DNA of 64,000 nt from Sceloporus undulatus (GCF_019175285.1 NC_056524.1:102439351-102503350), one strand, 5' to 3'. Shown: positions 1 through 10,107, numbered from the stretch's first letter. A program made the numbers and translations. The notes: a model not told the origin generated them from the sequence alone.

Positions 1-190
1 GATGTGAGTTCATTACCAGCCAGAGGCTCAGGCTCGACTCAGCCTGGCATCCTTCTGAGGTCACTAAAATGAGTACCCATTTTTGGGGGGCAATTGGCTT
101 ATATATTTTAAACTGCTTAGGGAGTGCTTAAGTGCACTGATAAGCAGTATAGAAATGTTCTTGCTATTGCTATTGCTGCTGTGCATATCC
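1..190 (+). repeat. tRNA-type squamate SINE, 5'-truncated by the window edge
   Basis: Matches the copy at 40085-40330 along its length: GGCTC...CTCGACTCAG, CATCCTTCTGAGGT, AAAATGAGTACCCA, and the tail GTGCACTGATAAGCAGTATA followed by a short TTGCTA repeat. The tail resembles an L2/CR1-type LINE end. Confidence 0.7.
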
Positions 191-289
191 TCAGAGCACA
201 GATTGGATATATTACTTTTTGGGCTACCATTCCTACCTCCTAGCCAGCACAGCCATAATAAGCTAAATAAATACTTTTGAGGCTAACTT

Positions 290-460
290 TGTGGGAAAAG
301 GTAGCATAAGCTTTTGTAGATGTAGTTTACTTCCTCAGATTCAGACCAAGTCATAAAAAGTTTATGATACAGCTTCTTTCATAGTTAGTCTCAAAGGTGC
401 TACAAGATCCCTTTGCAGACTGATATTCTAAACTAACACAGCTATGTCTCTGAATTCTAA
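290..460 (+). repeat. Dispersed repeat relic (GTTAGTCTCAAAGGTGCTACAAG tail family)
   Basis: Contains AGCATAAGCTTTTGTAG and GTTAGTCTCAAAGGTGCTAC, the end motif of a repeat common in reptiles; a second copy lies at 29690-30035. I do not know its class with confidence. Confidence 0.4.
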
Positions 461-1658
461 ACACAGTAAATATTATTTAGCATCAGTGGTATGGCAAACA
501 CAGTAATTACATCCTTGCCCAGAAGCCTCCCTATTGACATTGGCCTCTGGCCATCCTTATTGGGAGGTTCTAGGTGTTGCAGTCCAAAAAGTACAATTTC
601 CAAGGTCAGAGGTTCTTTTTACAGGTGTTTAGGAAGGGTTTAGGGTCTCTGTACCAGCCCTGAACAGACAACCCATCTTGCTACCTAACACAAAGAACAA
701 AATGGTGATCATTTGCCATCACATGATCATGTCCCTTTCCATTATACACACAACTGAATCTCACTGCAACTCAGGTACTAAGAGTCCTTCACCAGACTGG
801 GAAACTGCAAACTAGCTTATGGGGTGCAGGACAGACTGTGTGCCACTCAGCTCTTTTCTCCAACATCTTGCAGTTGTTTCCTAATGCCTGGACATTGCTC
901 TGTTTAATAGCAGGACTGGGCCTGCATGCCTGCTCTCTCATTTTATACAGCAGAAGGGCTGCACCTCCCACTAGGCTTGTGGCAGCTAACTCAAGGTGAC
1001 ATGAAAGGGCAACAAATTATTTAATGTGTTATTATTGTAATTTTGTGGGAGGGTGGAAATATATTTGTGGGATTTTGTGTTTCAAAAGGTGCAAGACAAA
1101 TCTTATTTGGAAACTTTTGAGACCACAGTTATGTATTACAGTAGCACATCCCATCCTGCCACCAAAGTTATGATACATACAGTAGTCTCTCAGTACAGCA
1201 CAATAACTTGGGCCAGGCCTGCTCTTCCTTTAAAAATTCTTCCATATTAAAATTTGTCAGGCAAACTCCATCCTTCTGGAACCCAGTCAATTAAAATGTG
1301 TATTTCAACAAGAGTCCTCATCCAAGAGGATTGGGCAGCCAGCTGATATAAACTGAAAGGAAGGGTACTGTATTTTATTCTCTCCTTTGTTTTTACATTA
1401 AATTCTATGCTGCTTCAAACAGCTGCTGCAAGCTGTTATTTCAATCATTATTTAATTATGGGTTTGTTTTTGGCTGGAATTTACTGGTTTTGTAAGTTGC
1501 TCTTGATGGGATTTTTAAAAGCTGCCTTCAGGGTCCTGTGGCAGAAAATGAATGGATATGTTTCAAAATGTCTTTCATCCATTCAAAAGCAACCACTCCC
1601 ATTGTGACTTTAGAAGGGATTTTCCTAAGAGTTGCAGTCTAGACTTGTTTACATTTGC
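461..1658. other. Intergenic, no recognised feature
   Basis: AT-rich sequence with only short chance frames on both strands. No conserved protein, RNA or repeat was recognised. Confidence 0.5.
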
Positions 1659-1701
1659 ATCATTATTATTATTATATTATTATTATTATTATTATTATTA
1701 T
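1659..1701 (+). repeat. (ATT)n microsatellite
   Basis: About 14 near-perfect ATT units, with one interruption, just upstream of the retrocopy insertion. Confidence 0.9.
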
Positions 1702-1797
1702 ACTTGGTTTAAAATTCTAGCTTATTGTTGTTGTGTGCTTTCAAATTCTAGCAACACATTACTAGAAACCAAACATTTAATAGATTGCAATGTTCTC

Positions 1798-2540
<743 letters not shown>

Positions 2541-2705
2541 TGCTGACTTATGGCAACCCTAAGTTGAACCTGTCATGGGCTTTTCTTGGCAAGATTTGTT
2601 CATAGGAGGTTTGCCATTGCCTTCCCCCGAGGCTGAGAACATGTGACTTGCCCAAGGTCACACAATGGGTTTCCATGCCAAGTGGGAAATCGAAAATCTA
2701 CCCTA
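2541..2705 (-). repeat. tRNA-derived SINE with Bov-B-like end, antisense
   Basis: Reads in reverse the family consensus seen many times in this window: GACTTATGGCAACCCTAAG, TTTTCTTGGCAAGATTTGTT, GGTTTGCCATTGCCTTC, GAGGCTGAGAACATGTGACT and TGGGTTTCCATG. The tRNA-like head end is eroded. Confidence 0.8.
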
Positions 2706-3254
2706 TAGTCACAGTTAGAGTAGAGTAAAACTGGGGAGAGGAAAGTTACCTTTCTCACTGGAGAAAAGTGGAGTATAAATATTACAAATGTGTATATAAA
2801 CTAATTTTCAGCTTCTCATCTCTAGACAGATTACATAAAATATTGCAACAATATTCCAAAACATAGTTAGTATCACTCTTGGAGTATTTAAAACACTTCA
2901 CATACTTTGGACCAGATTATGTGGTGTAGAATGTAGCATAAACATTATAAAGGTGAAACTATGTTGCATCTGTCCTCTCGGTTTCCTTTGAACTCACTGT
3001 TTAGTCACTGCAGCCTCAAAAGCCATTGAGTGGAGAGTTGGTGGGGAAGGGATCAGAGAAGTGTCCAGCTGTGTCCCCAGAGCCAGATGCAGATTAGTGA
3101 TGATATCGTCCATTGCAATCTGTTGGAGTCCTCTGGAGATGTCAACAGATGTAATCATTCTATATCTGAATATGTACACTTGTATAGGCCAGGAACACAA
3201 GCTGAGAGATCGTGGATGTTATCAGACAAGGGAAATTGGAAGTATAATCCAATG

Positions 3255-3445
3255 GCAATCCGAACGCAATCATGAGGTTTAATGTTATTGCGTGATAGAC
3301 TACCACATGCAATTTCGGGCATTGGGAAGTCAGTCCGAACGCAATCATGTGGTTTCACATTATTGCATGAGAAGTGATCGCATGCAATTTCAGGCAATGG
3401 CAAGCTATTTTTGGGCAATGAGAAGTCAGTTCAAACGCAATTCGA
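3255..3445. repeat. Diverged tandem repeat, about 75-bp unit
   Basis: TCCGAACGCAATCATG recurs at 3259 and 3334, each followed by TTATTGC(G/A)TGA and then CATGCAATTTC(G/A)GGCA; a third, weaker start (TTCAAACGCAATTCG) is near 3430. The CpG-bearing unit stands out from its AT-rich flank. Confidence 0.6.
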
Positions 3446-3544
3446 ATTCACATAAATTCGCTGAACTAGCGCATTCACATGAATGTGTTCTGGCCCCACT
3501 TTCTTTTCATTCAAAATAAGAGAAATTCTTCCCATGTGATAAAC

Positions 3545-3656
3545 TCCTGTGACTTGCCTAAGGTCACCCCAGTGGGTTTCCATGGCTGAGTTGGGATTCA
3601 GTCACTGGTTTCCAGAGTCATAGTCCAATGCTCAAACCATTACAGCCACGCTGGAT
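3545..3656 (-). repeat. tRNA-derived SINE head, antisense
   Basis: Reverse of the tRNA-like head: TGACTTGCCTAAGGTCACCC, GTGGGTTTCCATGGCTGAG, TTTCCAGAGTCATAGTCCAA, ending CCATTACAGCCACGCTGG. This includes the region corresponding to pol III boxes A and B. Confidence 0.8.
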
Positions 3657-4498
3657 GTGGAACATTAATTTATGGAAGACTTATAATATCCTTCCATATC
3701 ACCTTTTGTACTAAATCCGAATACATTTTGGAAAATAAACAAATAAATTGAATGTTTCATTCCATGGGAAGATATGCTGTTCTAGTGCTTGACTCCATAG
3801 GGAGGCTGGTTGTCCTAGTGCTGACAAACTTTCCTCTCCCCAACCCCATAGAACATTGTTCTTTCAGTGTTCCTTACCTCTAGGAGAAATCCAGGCCATG
3901 AGAAGGATGGAGTTCTAGTAGCTAAATCTGCACCAACAGAAGACCATAGGCATTTGGTCATGGCTATTATTGGAATCAGGTTTCTATTTATTCACAGTAT
4001 CCCAGAGCTGGCAGGGCAAGGACAAGAACACTATATCATAGTGAGTAAGCCATAAAAGTGCAGACCTCTCTGGAGTATTAGTGATACAATCTTCCCAGGA
4101 GGATTTTTGCTGTTCTTGGAACATTCAGATTTATATAGGAGATTATTACCCACACTGACAAACACATAAAGTATATTTTTCACGAAAGCATAGATTCATA
4201 TTTGATAGATATGCATGCTTTTTAATGTGTTATACAGCATGCCTCCTATGTTGCCGCCCTGCAAAAAGTGTAGATGCAGTTACTGGTAAAGTTGGTAAGC
4301 CAGGAAAATGAGGACTGTCTCAGGCAAAAAGGTAGTTTTTCTGTCTTGGCCCTGAGGATGTTTTTTCATCACTAGGACAGCTAATTTAATGGCATCAAAC
4401 CTTGTAATAGCATTCAGTTTATGGGCTGGTTTTTAAAAATGGACTGAGTAGACAGGTTGTTATGTAGCATTACTTTATGGAAAGCTATAATGCCATTA

Positions 4499-4713
4499 AG
4501 AGCCAGCATAGCATAGTGGTTGAATGTTGAACTCAGACTCTGGAGATTGGGGTTTGAATCCTCGCTTGGCCATAGAGTCCCACTGTGACCTTGGACAAGT
4601 CACACTCTCTCAGCCTCAGAGAAAGACAAAGGCAAACCCTATCTGAACAAGGAAACCCCTTAGAGTCACTATAAATCAGAAACTATGTGAACATACACAA
4701 CAACAACAACATG
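4499..4713 (+). repeat. tRNA-derived SINE, near full length
   Basis: Begins AGAGCCAGCATAGCATAGTG, continues with the tRNA-like head, GTGACCTTGGACAAGTCACA and CTCTCTCAGCCTCAGAG, and ends in a (CAA)n tail after a degenerate Bov-B-like end. Confidence 0.85.
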
Positions 4714-4915
4714 CTATAAGTCTAGTGCCTGCTTGAAATGCAACCCTAAACTTCATAAATACATCACACTATTGTTTCAGTAGAACATAAATCCACGTCA
4801 CACATTGTGAAAAATAATGCAATAACAGCTTGTGTGTTGGCGGAAACAGTGAATTACAAATGACAAAGTGTACTTCACTGACCCATTGTTTGACTCCTTA
4901 CTAGTAGTCACATTA

Positions 4916-5142
4916 TTGAGAGGCAGAGTGGTGTAGTGGTCTGAGCAATGGACTATAACTCTGGAGATCAGGATGTGAATCCCTGCTTGGTCATAAAGAC
5001 TCACTGGGTGACCTTGGGCAAGTCACATTCTCTCAGCCTAACAGGGGAAGACAATGACAAATGTGAACCAACCCTGCCAAGAAAACCCCATGACAGTGTC
5101 GCCATAAGTTGGGAATGATTTGAAGGCAAACAATAACAAGGA
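4916..5142 (+). repeat. tRNA-derived SINE, near full length
   Basis: Has the head GTGGTGTAGTGGTCTGAGCA, GTGACCTTGGGCAAGTCACA, CCAAGAAAACCCCATGACAG, CGCCATAAGTTGGGAATGAT, then TTGAAGGCAAACAATAACAA. It sits inside a locally duplicated sequence (see findings). Confidence 0.85.
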
Positions 5143-5221
5143 GCACATACCTGTGTCACACATTGTGAAAAACAATGCAATAAGTGCTTGCTTTAATACG
5201 TATTAATTCATACGTATTGAT

Positions 5222-5520
5222 TGATTTAATACATATGTGTCTTGCTTGTTCTTTTAAACTGATGTTTGTTTTAACTGATGTGCTTTTAACATATTTGTTG
5301 GTCTGCTGTCGCTCCCCACCTCAGTCCATGAGGAGAGGTAGGAAAGAAATAACAACAACTATATCATCATCATCATCAACATCATCATTTTTTACCTGCC
5401 TCTCCCCAGGAATTGAGATAGGGAACACCAACAGACCAACAAACAGGTTAAAAACACAATATCAGCTGAAACATACATCAGTTTAAAAGAACAAGCAGGA
5501 CACATATGCATTAAAACAAA
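5222..5520. repeat. Large inverted repeat, arms about 120 bp
   Basis: The left arm (about 5226-5345) reads ACATATGTGTCTTGCTTGTT, CTTTTAAACTGATGT and CTCCCCACCTCAG. The right arm (about 5394-5515) carries the reverse complement with modest divergence. The roughly 50-bp spacer holds CAT/CAA repeats. It could be two LINE-tail fragments in opposite orientation or a hairpin element. Confidence 0.7.
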
Positions 5521-5659
5521 TAGTGTTGTTGTTGTTGTTGTTGTCTGAACCAGTGAGTTACAAATGAGAAAGCCAGAGGTTTCATGAATAAGGAATTTGC
5601 TGGGGATAATTAATCCTGAGGTATCCAACCCCAAAGTGAGGTCTAATAGCCCTCATCAA

Positions 5660-6337
5660 GGAAGAAGGGCCAAAGGCAGGCTTAATGCTGAACAGAGAGA
5701 AAACAACAAAAATGACCACTGAGGACCTTTACAAGTTCAACCTACTAGACAACGAAGCAATATAAATAGTAAAAGAATCCCCATCCCTGGGATCATACAT
5801 TGATAGAAATGCGGACTGCAGTCAGGAAATCAAGAATGGGAAGAGCGGCTATGAAAGAACTAGAAAAGATCCTAAAATGCAAAGATAGACAACTGAACAC
5901 AAAAGTTAGAACAATACAAGCCATTGCATTCTCTATTACTATGTATGGATGTGAGAGCTGGACAGTTCTCCAGCACCACATCTCAAACAAATGGAAAAGA
6001 GTGCAGAGGATCCCATGGACAGTCAAAAGGGCAAACAAATGGGTCCTAGAGCAGATCAATTCGGAAACCTCTCTGGAGGCCAAGAGGACAAAATTGAGGT
6101 TGTCGGACTTTGGACACATCATGAGAAGGAAGGACTCTTTGGAAAAGAGCATAATGCTGGGAAAGGTGGAAGGAAGGAGGAAGAGAGGAAGGACGCAGAC
6201 AAGATGGATGGACTCTATTAAGGAGGTCATGGGTTTCATGGGGTTGCAGCAGGAATCAAGCAGAGCAGTGGAGGACAAGGGTTTGGAGATGTCTTGTCCA
6301 TAGGTCGCCATGAGTTGAGATTGACTTGAGGGCAGTT

Positions 6338-6339
<2 letters not shown>
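5660..6339 (+). mobile_element. Bov-B (RTE-clade) LINE 3' fragment
   Basis: The conceptual product from 5800 contains IQAIAFSITMYGCESWTVLQ, IPWTVKRANKWVLEQINSE, then LSDFGHIMRRKDSLEKSIML and GKVEGRRKRGR, the conserved C-terminal part of Bov-B ORF2 after the reverse-transcriptase core. The 3' end GGTCGCCATGAGTTGAGATT followed by GACTTGAGGGCAGTTAAC is the Bov-B terminus. It is truncated at the 5' end, as is usual for LINEs, and the frame stays open for about 500 nt. Confidence 0.85.
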
Positions 6340-6384
<45 letters not shown>

Positions 6385-6385
6385 C
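6340..6385 (+). repeat. (CAG)n(CAA)n microsatellite at a Bov-B tail
   Basis: About 12 CAG units followed by about 3 CAA units, directly after the Bov-B 3' end. It looks like an expansion of the LINE's simple tail. Confidence 0.9.
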
Positions 6386-6849
6386 ATAACAAGAACTCTC
6401 CAGGATTGTTGGGAGATCATGGCGGCCTGCTGCTGTCTGTGTCCTTTGCCCGTCTCCATCCAATGGCGGAATGGCTGCCTTGGGAACCGCAGGGAGAGCC
6501 TGCCCTGCGGACGCCCTTCTCCGTGGCGCTTGGCTCCTGGGGCCGGCTTTCCCGGCTGTTCACTAGCCCTCCTCGGGGCTCGGAAGGCGAGCGAGGCTGG
6601 CGGGTGAGGGGCTGACTCCTGGCCTGGCTGGCCGGCCTCCTGCCCTCGCCGGGGGCGACCTCCCTTGAACCCAGCCTCAGGCGGCTCCTGGCGGCCCTTG
6701 TCCCGGCCGAGGCGGGGCTGCGGGCCTGGCTTGGCTTCCCTGCTGCTTGGAAGGAACTCCTCTTGTCCCTTGTTCCTTTCTGGCTCTGTGAAGCTGGGAG
6801 TCACACACACACACGGCCCCAGGCGCTCCTGCCCCCGGGCGCCAAGAGC

Positions 6850-6995
6850 AGGCCTGGGTTCGAATCCCTGCCATGTCACACTCTCTCAGCCTCAGAGGAT
6901 GGCCAGGGCAAACCCACTCTGAAGAAACTGGCCAAGAAAGCCCCATGATAGCTTCGCCGCCTTAGGGTCGCCATAAGTTGGAAAAGATAACAAGA
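6850..6995 (+). repeat. tRNA-derived SINE, internally deleted
   Basis: Contains CCTGGGTTCGAATCCCTGCC (box B region), CACACTCTCTCAGCCTCAGA, AAGCCCCATGATAGCTTCGC and TTAGGGTCGCCATAAGTTGG. The middle GGTGACCTTGGGCAAG part is lost. Confidence 0.75.
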
Positions 6996-7017
6996 CTAAC
7001 TTGGGTGTGCATGTGAG

Positions 7018-7150
7018 TGAGTGTGGCAGTGGTTTAAGTCTAGGGTTGTGACCAGGTTCGAATCCTGGCCACGGAAACCCACTGGGCGCCCAGAGCAAGG
7101 CCCCAGGGCAAGCCCTCTCGGAAGGAATCTCAGCCAGCAAAGCCCAGCAG
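7018..7150 (+). repeat. tRNA-derived SINE head fragment
   Basis: GTGGCAGTGGTTTAAGT, then CCAGGTTCGAATCCTGGCCA and GGAAACCCACTGGGCGCC match the SINE head; the 3' half is GC-rich and diverged. Confidence 0.6.
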
Positions 7151-7314
7151 GAGAGGCTGGCATTAGCGGCGCCCGAAGAAGGAAAGGACTCGGAGGCACA
7201 ACTGCGGTGGAGCCCTGAAGCGCCGGTGAGGCGAGTGGGAAGCCCGAGGTGTCCTCCTTTTCCTGTCCTCAACGCCAACCTTCTCTCCAGGAGGGATTCC
7301 AAAACGTCCTCCAT

Positions 7315-7690
7315 TGACAGAGAAGCACGGGAGTGTTTGGGGCTTTTGCCCGCCTTGAATCCCACTGTGGAAAGAAAGCCTTGAAAGACATAAATAAAGT
7401 AAAACAAAAGAGGGAGTGTTTGGAGGGTGTGTGTGGGAAAAGTCCTCCGTGCTGAGCATGGCTGGGAAGCATGGCTTTACATTTCTAGGAGGGTTTTTTT
7501 ATTTTTCTGTGGTAAAGCTTTTCTGTGGTACCCGCCTTCAATCCCAGTGTGGGAAGAAAGGCGGCATAGAAAAGGCGAGAGGGAAGCCATTGAAACAAAT
7601 AAAACAAAAGAGGAGGGAGTGTTTGGAGGGTGTGTGTGGTGTATGTCCTCCATCTACTGAGCCTGGCTGCGAAGCACGGATTGACATCTC
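7315..7690 (+). repeat. Tandemly duplicated LINE-tail segment, about 200-bp unit
   Basis: GCCTTGAATCCCACTGTGG (7353) recurs as GCCTTCAATCCCAGTGTGGG (7535). AGGGAGTGTTTGGAGGGTGT recurs at 7411 and 7614, and the GAGC(A/C)TGGCTG(G/C)GAAGCA(T/C)GG block at 7455 and 7661. Each unit holds an L2-like 3' end (GTGGGAAGAAAGG and an AAATAAA-type tail). The array lies in the putative promoter region of SLC9A2. Confidence 0.7.
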
Positions 7691-7786
7691 TACACTTTAC
7701 ATTCTTGAGCCTTTCCTGTGGGAAAGGTCCCTCCCTTTCCCTTGCATGCCCCACTCGACGGGGCAGCCCTTCTCCTCCTTTGCGGC

Positions 7787-7816
7787 GAGGAGGAGGAGGA
7801 GGAGGAGGAGGAGGAG
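7787..7816 (+). repeat. (GAG)n tract
   Basis: About ten GAG units, a purine-rich tract within the CpG-rich region about 320 bp before the start codon. Confidence 0.9.
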
Positions 7817-7934
7817 CCCAGTGGCCCCGCCGCAGCAGCAGGTGCAGGGAGGACTTGCCCGCCTCCCTCCCTCCCTGCCTGCCTGCCTCCCGCCTTCCTC
7901 CGTCGGGAGCCGGGCAGAGCTTGGAGGAGGGACG

Positions 7935-8078
7935 AGAGCCAGTAGCGTGGTGCAGAGGGTTGAGTGTCTCTGGAAAGACCAGGGTTCGAGTCCCCACTCA
8001 ACCATGGAACCCAGTGGGCGAGTCACACCCTCTCAGCCTCAGAGGATGATGGCCAGGGCAAAGTGAAGAACACTTTGC
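7935..8078 (+). repeat. tRNA-derived SINE immediately 5' of the SLC9A2 start
   Basis: Reads AGAGCCAGTAGCGTGGTGCA, CCAGGGTTCGAGTCCCCACT, ACCATGGAACCCAGTGGGCG, AGTCACACCCTCTCAGCCTC and ATGGCCAGGGCAAAG. It is 3'-truncated and ends about 55 bp before the ATG at 8134, so it either forms part of the 5'UTR or lies in the core promoter. Confidence 0.75.
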
Positions 8079-8133
8079 CGGCACACAGCGGAAGAGACAA
8101 GGAGGAGGAAGAGGGAAAGGTCCCCTCCCTGCC

Positions 8134-8389
8134 ATGGGGGCTCTCCTCCGGCTGGAGCCCTGGCCTCTGCTCCTGGCGGGGCTGCTCCAGCCCTCCTCCG
8201 TGGCCGCCCTCCAGGAGGCTGCCATGGCCGGCCTCAGCCCCAGCCCCGCAGCCCCAGAGACCTTGCCCAGCACTGGCACCCCCGCCGGCGAGGAGACCCG
8301 GCTCCACGTCTTCACGCTGGATTACCCCCACGTCCAGGTCCCCTTCGAGATCACCCTCTGGATCCTGCTGGCTTCCTTAGCCAAGATCG
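8134..8389 (+). CDS. SLC9A2: SLC9A2 coding exon 1 (signal/anchor and first membrane segment)
   Basis: Encodes residues 1-85 and the first base of codon 86. The start ATG lies in a good Kozak setting (GCC before it, G at +4). It is followed by a hydrophobic leader rich in Leu and Ala, a variable Pro/Ser/Thr-rich extracellular stretch, and then the conserved [20 protein letters not shown] segment that opens the exchanger domain. The exon ends ATC-G before the donor GTAAGA (phase 1). A second in-frame Met at residue 30 (A-A-M-A) is a weaker alternative start. GC content is high, as expected for a first exon in a CpG-rich region. The leader is poorly conserved in NHE2, so the start is less certain than the 3' part. 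Confidence 0.88.
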
Positions 8390-8577
8390 GTAAGACGAGG
8401 GCCGGGGCAGGAGGAGAGCAAGCAGAGCCACCCAGAAGTCCCAGGCTGTCCTGCATTTGGCACCCCGGGCTTGGCATTTGGGCCCTTTGCTCGGAATGAC
8501 AGTATTTGCCCATAGGGCAAGTATTGTGCAATGATCCTCTATGGGCAAGTACTGTCACTTGCTTTAGTGCATCCCTA

Positions 8578-8722
8578 TTGAAACCCACTGGGGGACCTCA
8601 CACTCTCTCAGCCTCAGAGGGTGGCCAAGGCAAACCTCCTCTGAACGCATGATCTGGCCAAGGGAAAAGAAAACAACAAGAGGATACTTGAAGGCACACA
8701 ACAACAACAACAACAACAACAG
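8578..8722 (+). repeat. tRNA-derived SINE 3' half (intron 1)
   Basis: GAAACCCACTGGGGGACCTC, ACACTCTCTCAGCCTCAGAG, AACCTCCTCTGAACGCATGA and ACTTGAAGGCACACAACAAC followed by a (CAA)n tail. Confidence 0.8.
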
Positions 8723-8879
8723 CGACTTTATTTATTTCGCACTGGGTGGGTCCCATAAAGGTATACACTGCGTTGTGGGCTTTGGGTGTCTAGAAATCTA
8801 GTTTAACCAACAAACACCAAAGATGAGGCTAGGAAGTGGGAAAGGTGAGTGTGAAACCTGTTGGCAAGGGCTCAGAAAG

Positions 8880-9180
8880 GCAAGAATGATGGGAGCTGGA
8901 GTCTGGAGGAGCAAAGTTTGGGGATCCCTGCCTGCTGTCTGGGGATGATGGGATCAGGAGTCCAAACTATCGGGAGGGGCCCCTCCCCATGGTTTGGACT
9001 CCTAATCCCATCGTCCCCAGACAGCATGCAAGGATCCCCAAACTTTGCTCCTCCAGCTCCCATCATCCTTGTCTGATGGCCAAGGTGGCTGGGGCTTATG
9101 GGAGCTGGAGTCCAAAACAGCTGGGGAGGACCAAAGTTTTGTGGAATGACTGGACATTGATGGGTGTTGTAGCCCGGCAC
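8880..9180. mobile_element. Palindromic hAT-like MITE (intron 1)
   Basis: The arms 8884-8974 and about 8980-9069 are imperfect reverse complements. The left carries GATGGGAGCTGGAGTC, GGAGGAGCAAAGTTTGGGGA and GATGATGGGATCAGGAGTCC; the right carries TTTGGACTCCTAATCCCATC and CAAACTTTGCTCCTCCAGC. A further GATGGCCAAGGTGGCTGG... GGAGTCCAAAAC stretch follows. The words match the squamate short palindromic repeat typified by GATGGGAGTTGTAGTCCAA. Confidence 0.65.
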
Positions 9181-9204
9181 ATCTGGAAATCCAGGATCCC
9201 CCCC

Positions 9205-9333
9205 CCCAATCTTTTAAACAGAGGCTGGATGGTTATCTGTCGAGGATGCTTTGATGGAGAGTTCCTGCATGGCAGGGGGTTGGACTGGATGGCCCTTGCG
9301 GTCTCTTCCAACTCTATTGTTCTGTGATTCTCT
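9205..9333 (+). repeat. CR1 LINE 3' end fragment
   Basis: TTTTAAACAGAGGCTGGATG, GTTCCTGCATGGCAGGGGGT, TGGACTGGATGGCCCTTGCG and TCTCTTCCAACTCTATTGTT are the CR1 3'UTR as found throughout squamates, ending with the short octamer-like ATTCT repeat. Confidence 0.85.
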
Positions 9334-9764
9334 GCAGAAAGAGAAGTGTGATTTTCTAAGCCCTGGAGCAAACTTTTCCCTCGCTGACTTTTCACATAAC
9401 TGACCAACTCCTTCACTGAGGCCACCCCTTGCCCCCTTCCAGGTCCCCCTCCTCATCCTTGTGGTCAGATTAGGGCAGATCACGAAGTTGTATTGAAAAC
9501 ACTTGGGCTCCTCCAATTCAGAGCCTTCCCCTGTTTGCATGATCAAGATTTCTCTCTCAATACAATTTGTTGCTCATAAAGCAATCGGGGCGGATTCCTT
9601 CTATCACAAAGGCAGCATCACTTGCTCTTGTGGCCGGAGAAACATCTCGAGATAAGGATCGGGTGTTGGAGGATTCCTGCATAATAATATCTTTCTGATG
9701 TGCAATCGGATCCCTTTAGCCCTGGCAGGTTTTGTTATCTCTTCTGTAGAAGCAGAACAATTGT

Positions 9765-9799
9765 AAGTAAGTAAGTAAGTAAATAAATAAATAAATAAA
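9765..9799 (+). repeat. (GTAA)n/(ATAA)n microsatellite
   Basis: Four to five GTAA units pass into ATAA units. Confidence 0.85.
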
Positions 9800-10107
9800 G
9801 ACTTGGGAGGGACTGAGATTCCTGTTCTCTTGAAGAAGGGTTCGTGTTTGTTGCACCTCAATTACTTTTATTTTATTATTATTATTTTTTAAAAAAAGAT
9901 TTCATCTAAAAACATCTATTACAGCATCACCGATGGCAGTGCAACTCAAGGGCAGGTCTTCCAGCCATTAGCTGTCACTCCATTGGGACTTTCCTGGAAA
10001 GAAAGAAAGAACACAAATGTGGTGCCAGGCACATTAGGAAAAAAGAAAAGCTAGTTTCCAGACATCAATAGCCTGAGGAGCACTGTCCTGTAGCACACAT
10101 ATGGCCT

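Larger units (their letters stand above)
6400..8420 (+). promoter_or_regulatory. SLC9A2: CpG-rich region around SLC9A2 exon 1 (putative promoter)
   Basis: GC content and CpG frequency rise sharply from about 6400 and fall after exon 1, which is the only such block near the gene start. It contains CCAATGGCGG near 6461, several GC-rich boxes and a GAG tract, but no clear TATA box. The block is not pure promoter DNA: SINE pieces and a duplicated LINE tail occupy 6850-7690 and 7935-8078. The transcription start cannot be placed; the stretch 7690-7935 is the largest part free of recognisable repeats next to the coding start. Confidence 0.5.

Noticed and set aside
4540-4580. tRNA-like box A/box B text, considered as a tRNA gene
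   Set aside because: It occurs in every SINE head in the window and does not close a cloverleaf; it is a SINE, not a tRNA gene.
5793-6311. 172-codon minus-strand frame opposite the Bov-B fragment
   Set aside because: It is the antisense shadow of the LINE coding sequence, whose plus strand carries the conserved MYGCESW and FGHIMRRKDSLEK motifs.
6256-6879. Long minus-strand frame (207 codons) with a Leu run
   Set aside because: It reads through the Bov-B tail CAG tract and GC-rich promoter DNA. The Leu run is the CAG repeat in antisense, there is no recognisable domain, and GC-rich DNA yields long chance frames.
7485-7997. Minus-strand frames upstream of exon 1, considered as a divergent gene
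   Set aside because: Proline-, arginine- and serine-rich low-complexity products of the same repeats; no conserved motif or splice support.
7416-8066. 216-codon plus-strand frame in the CpG-rich region
   Set aside because: It spans a duplicated LINE tail, a GAG tract read as poly-Arg, and a SINE. No domain, and stops are rare only because of base composition.
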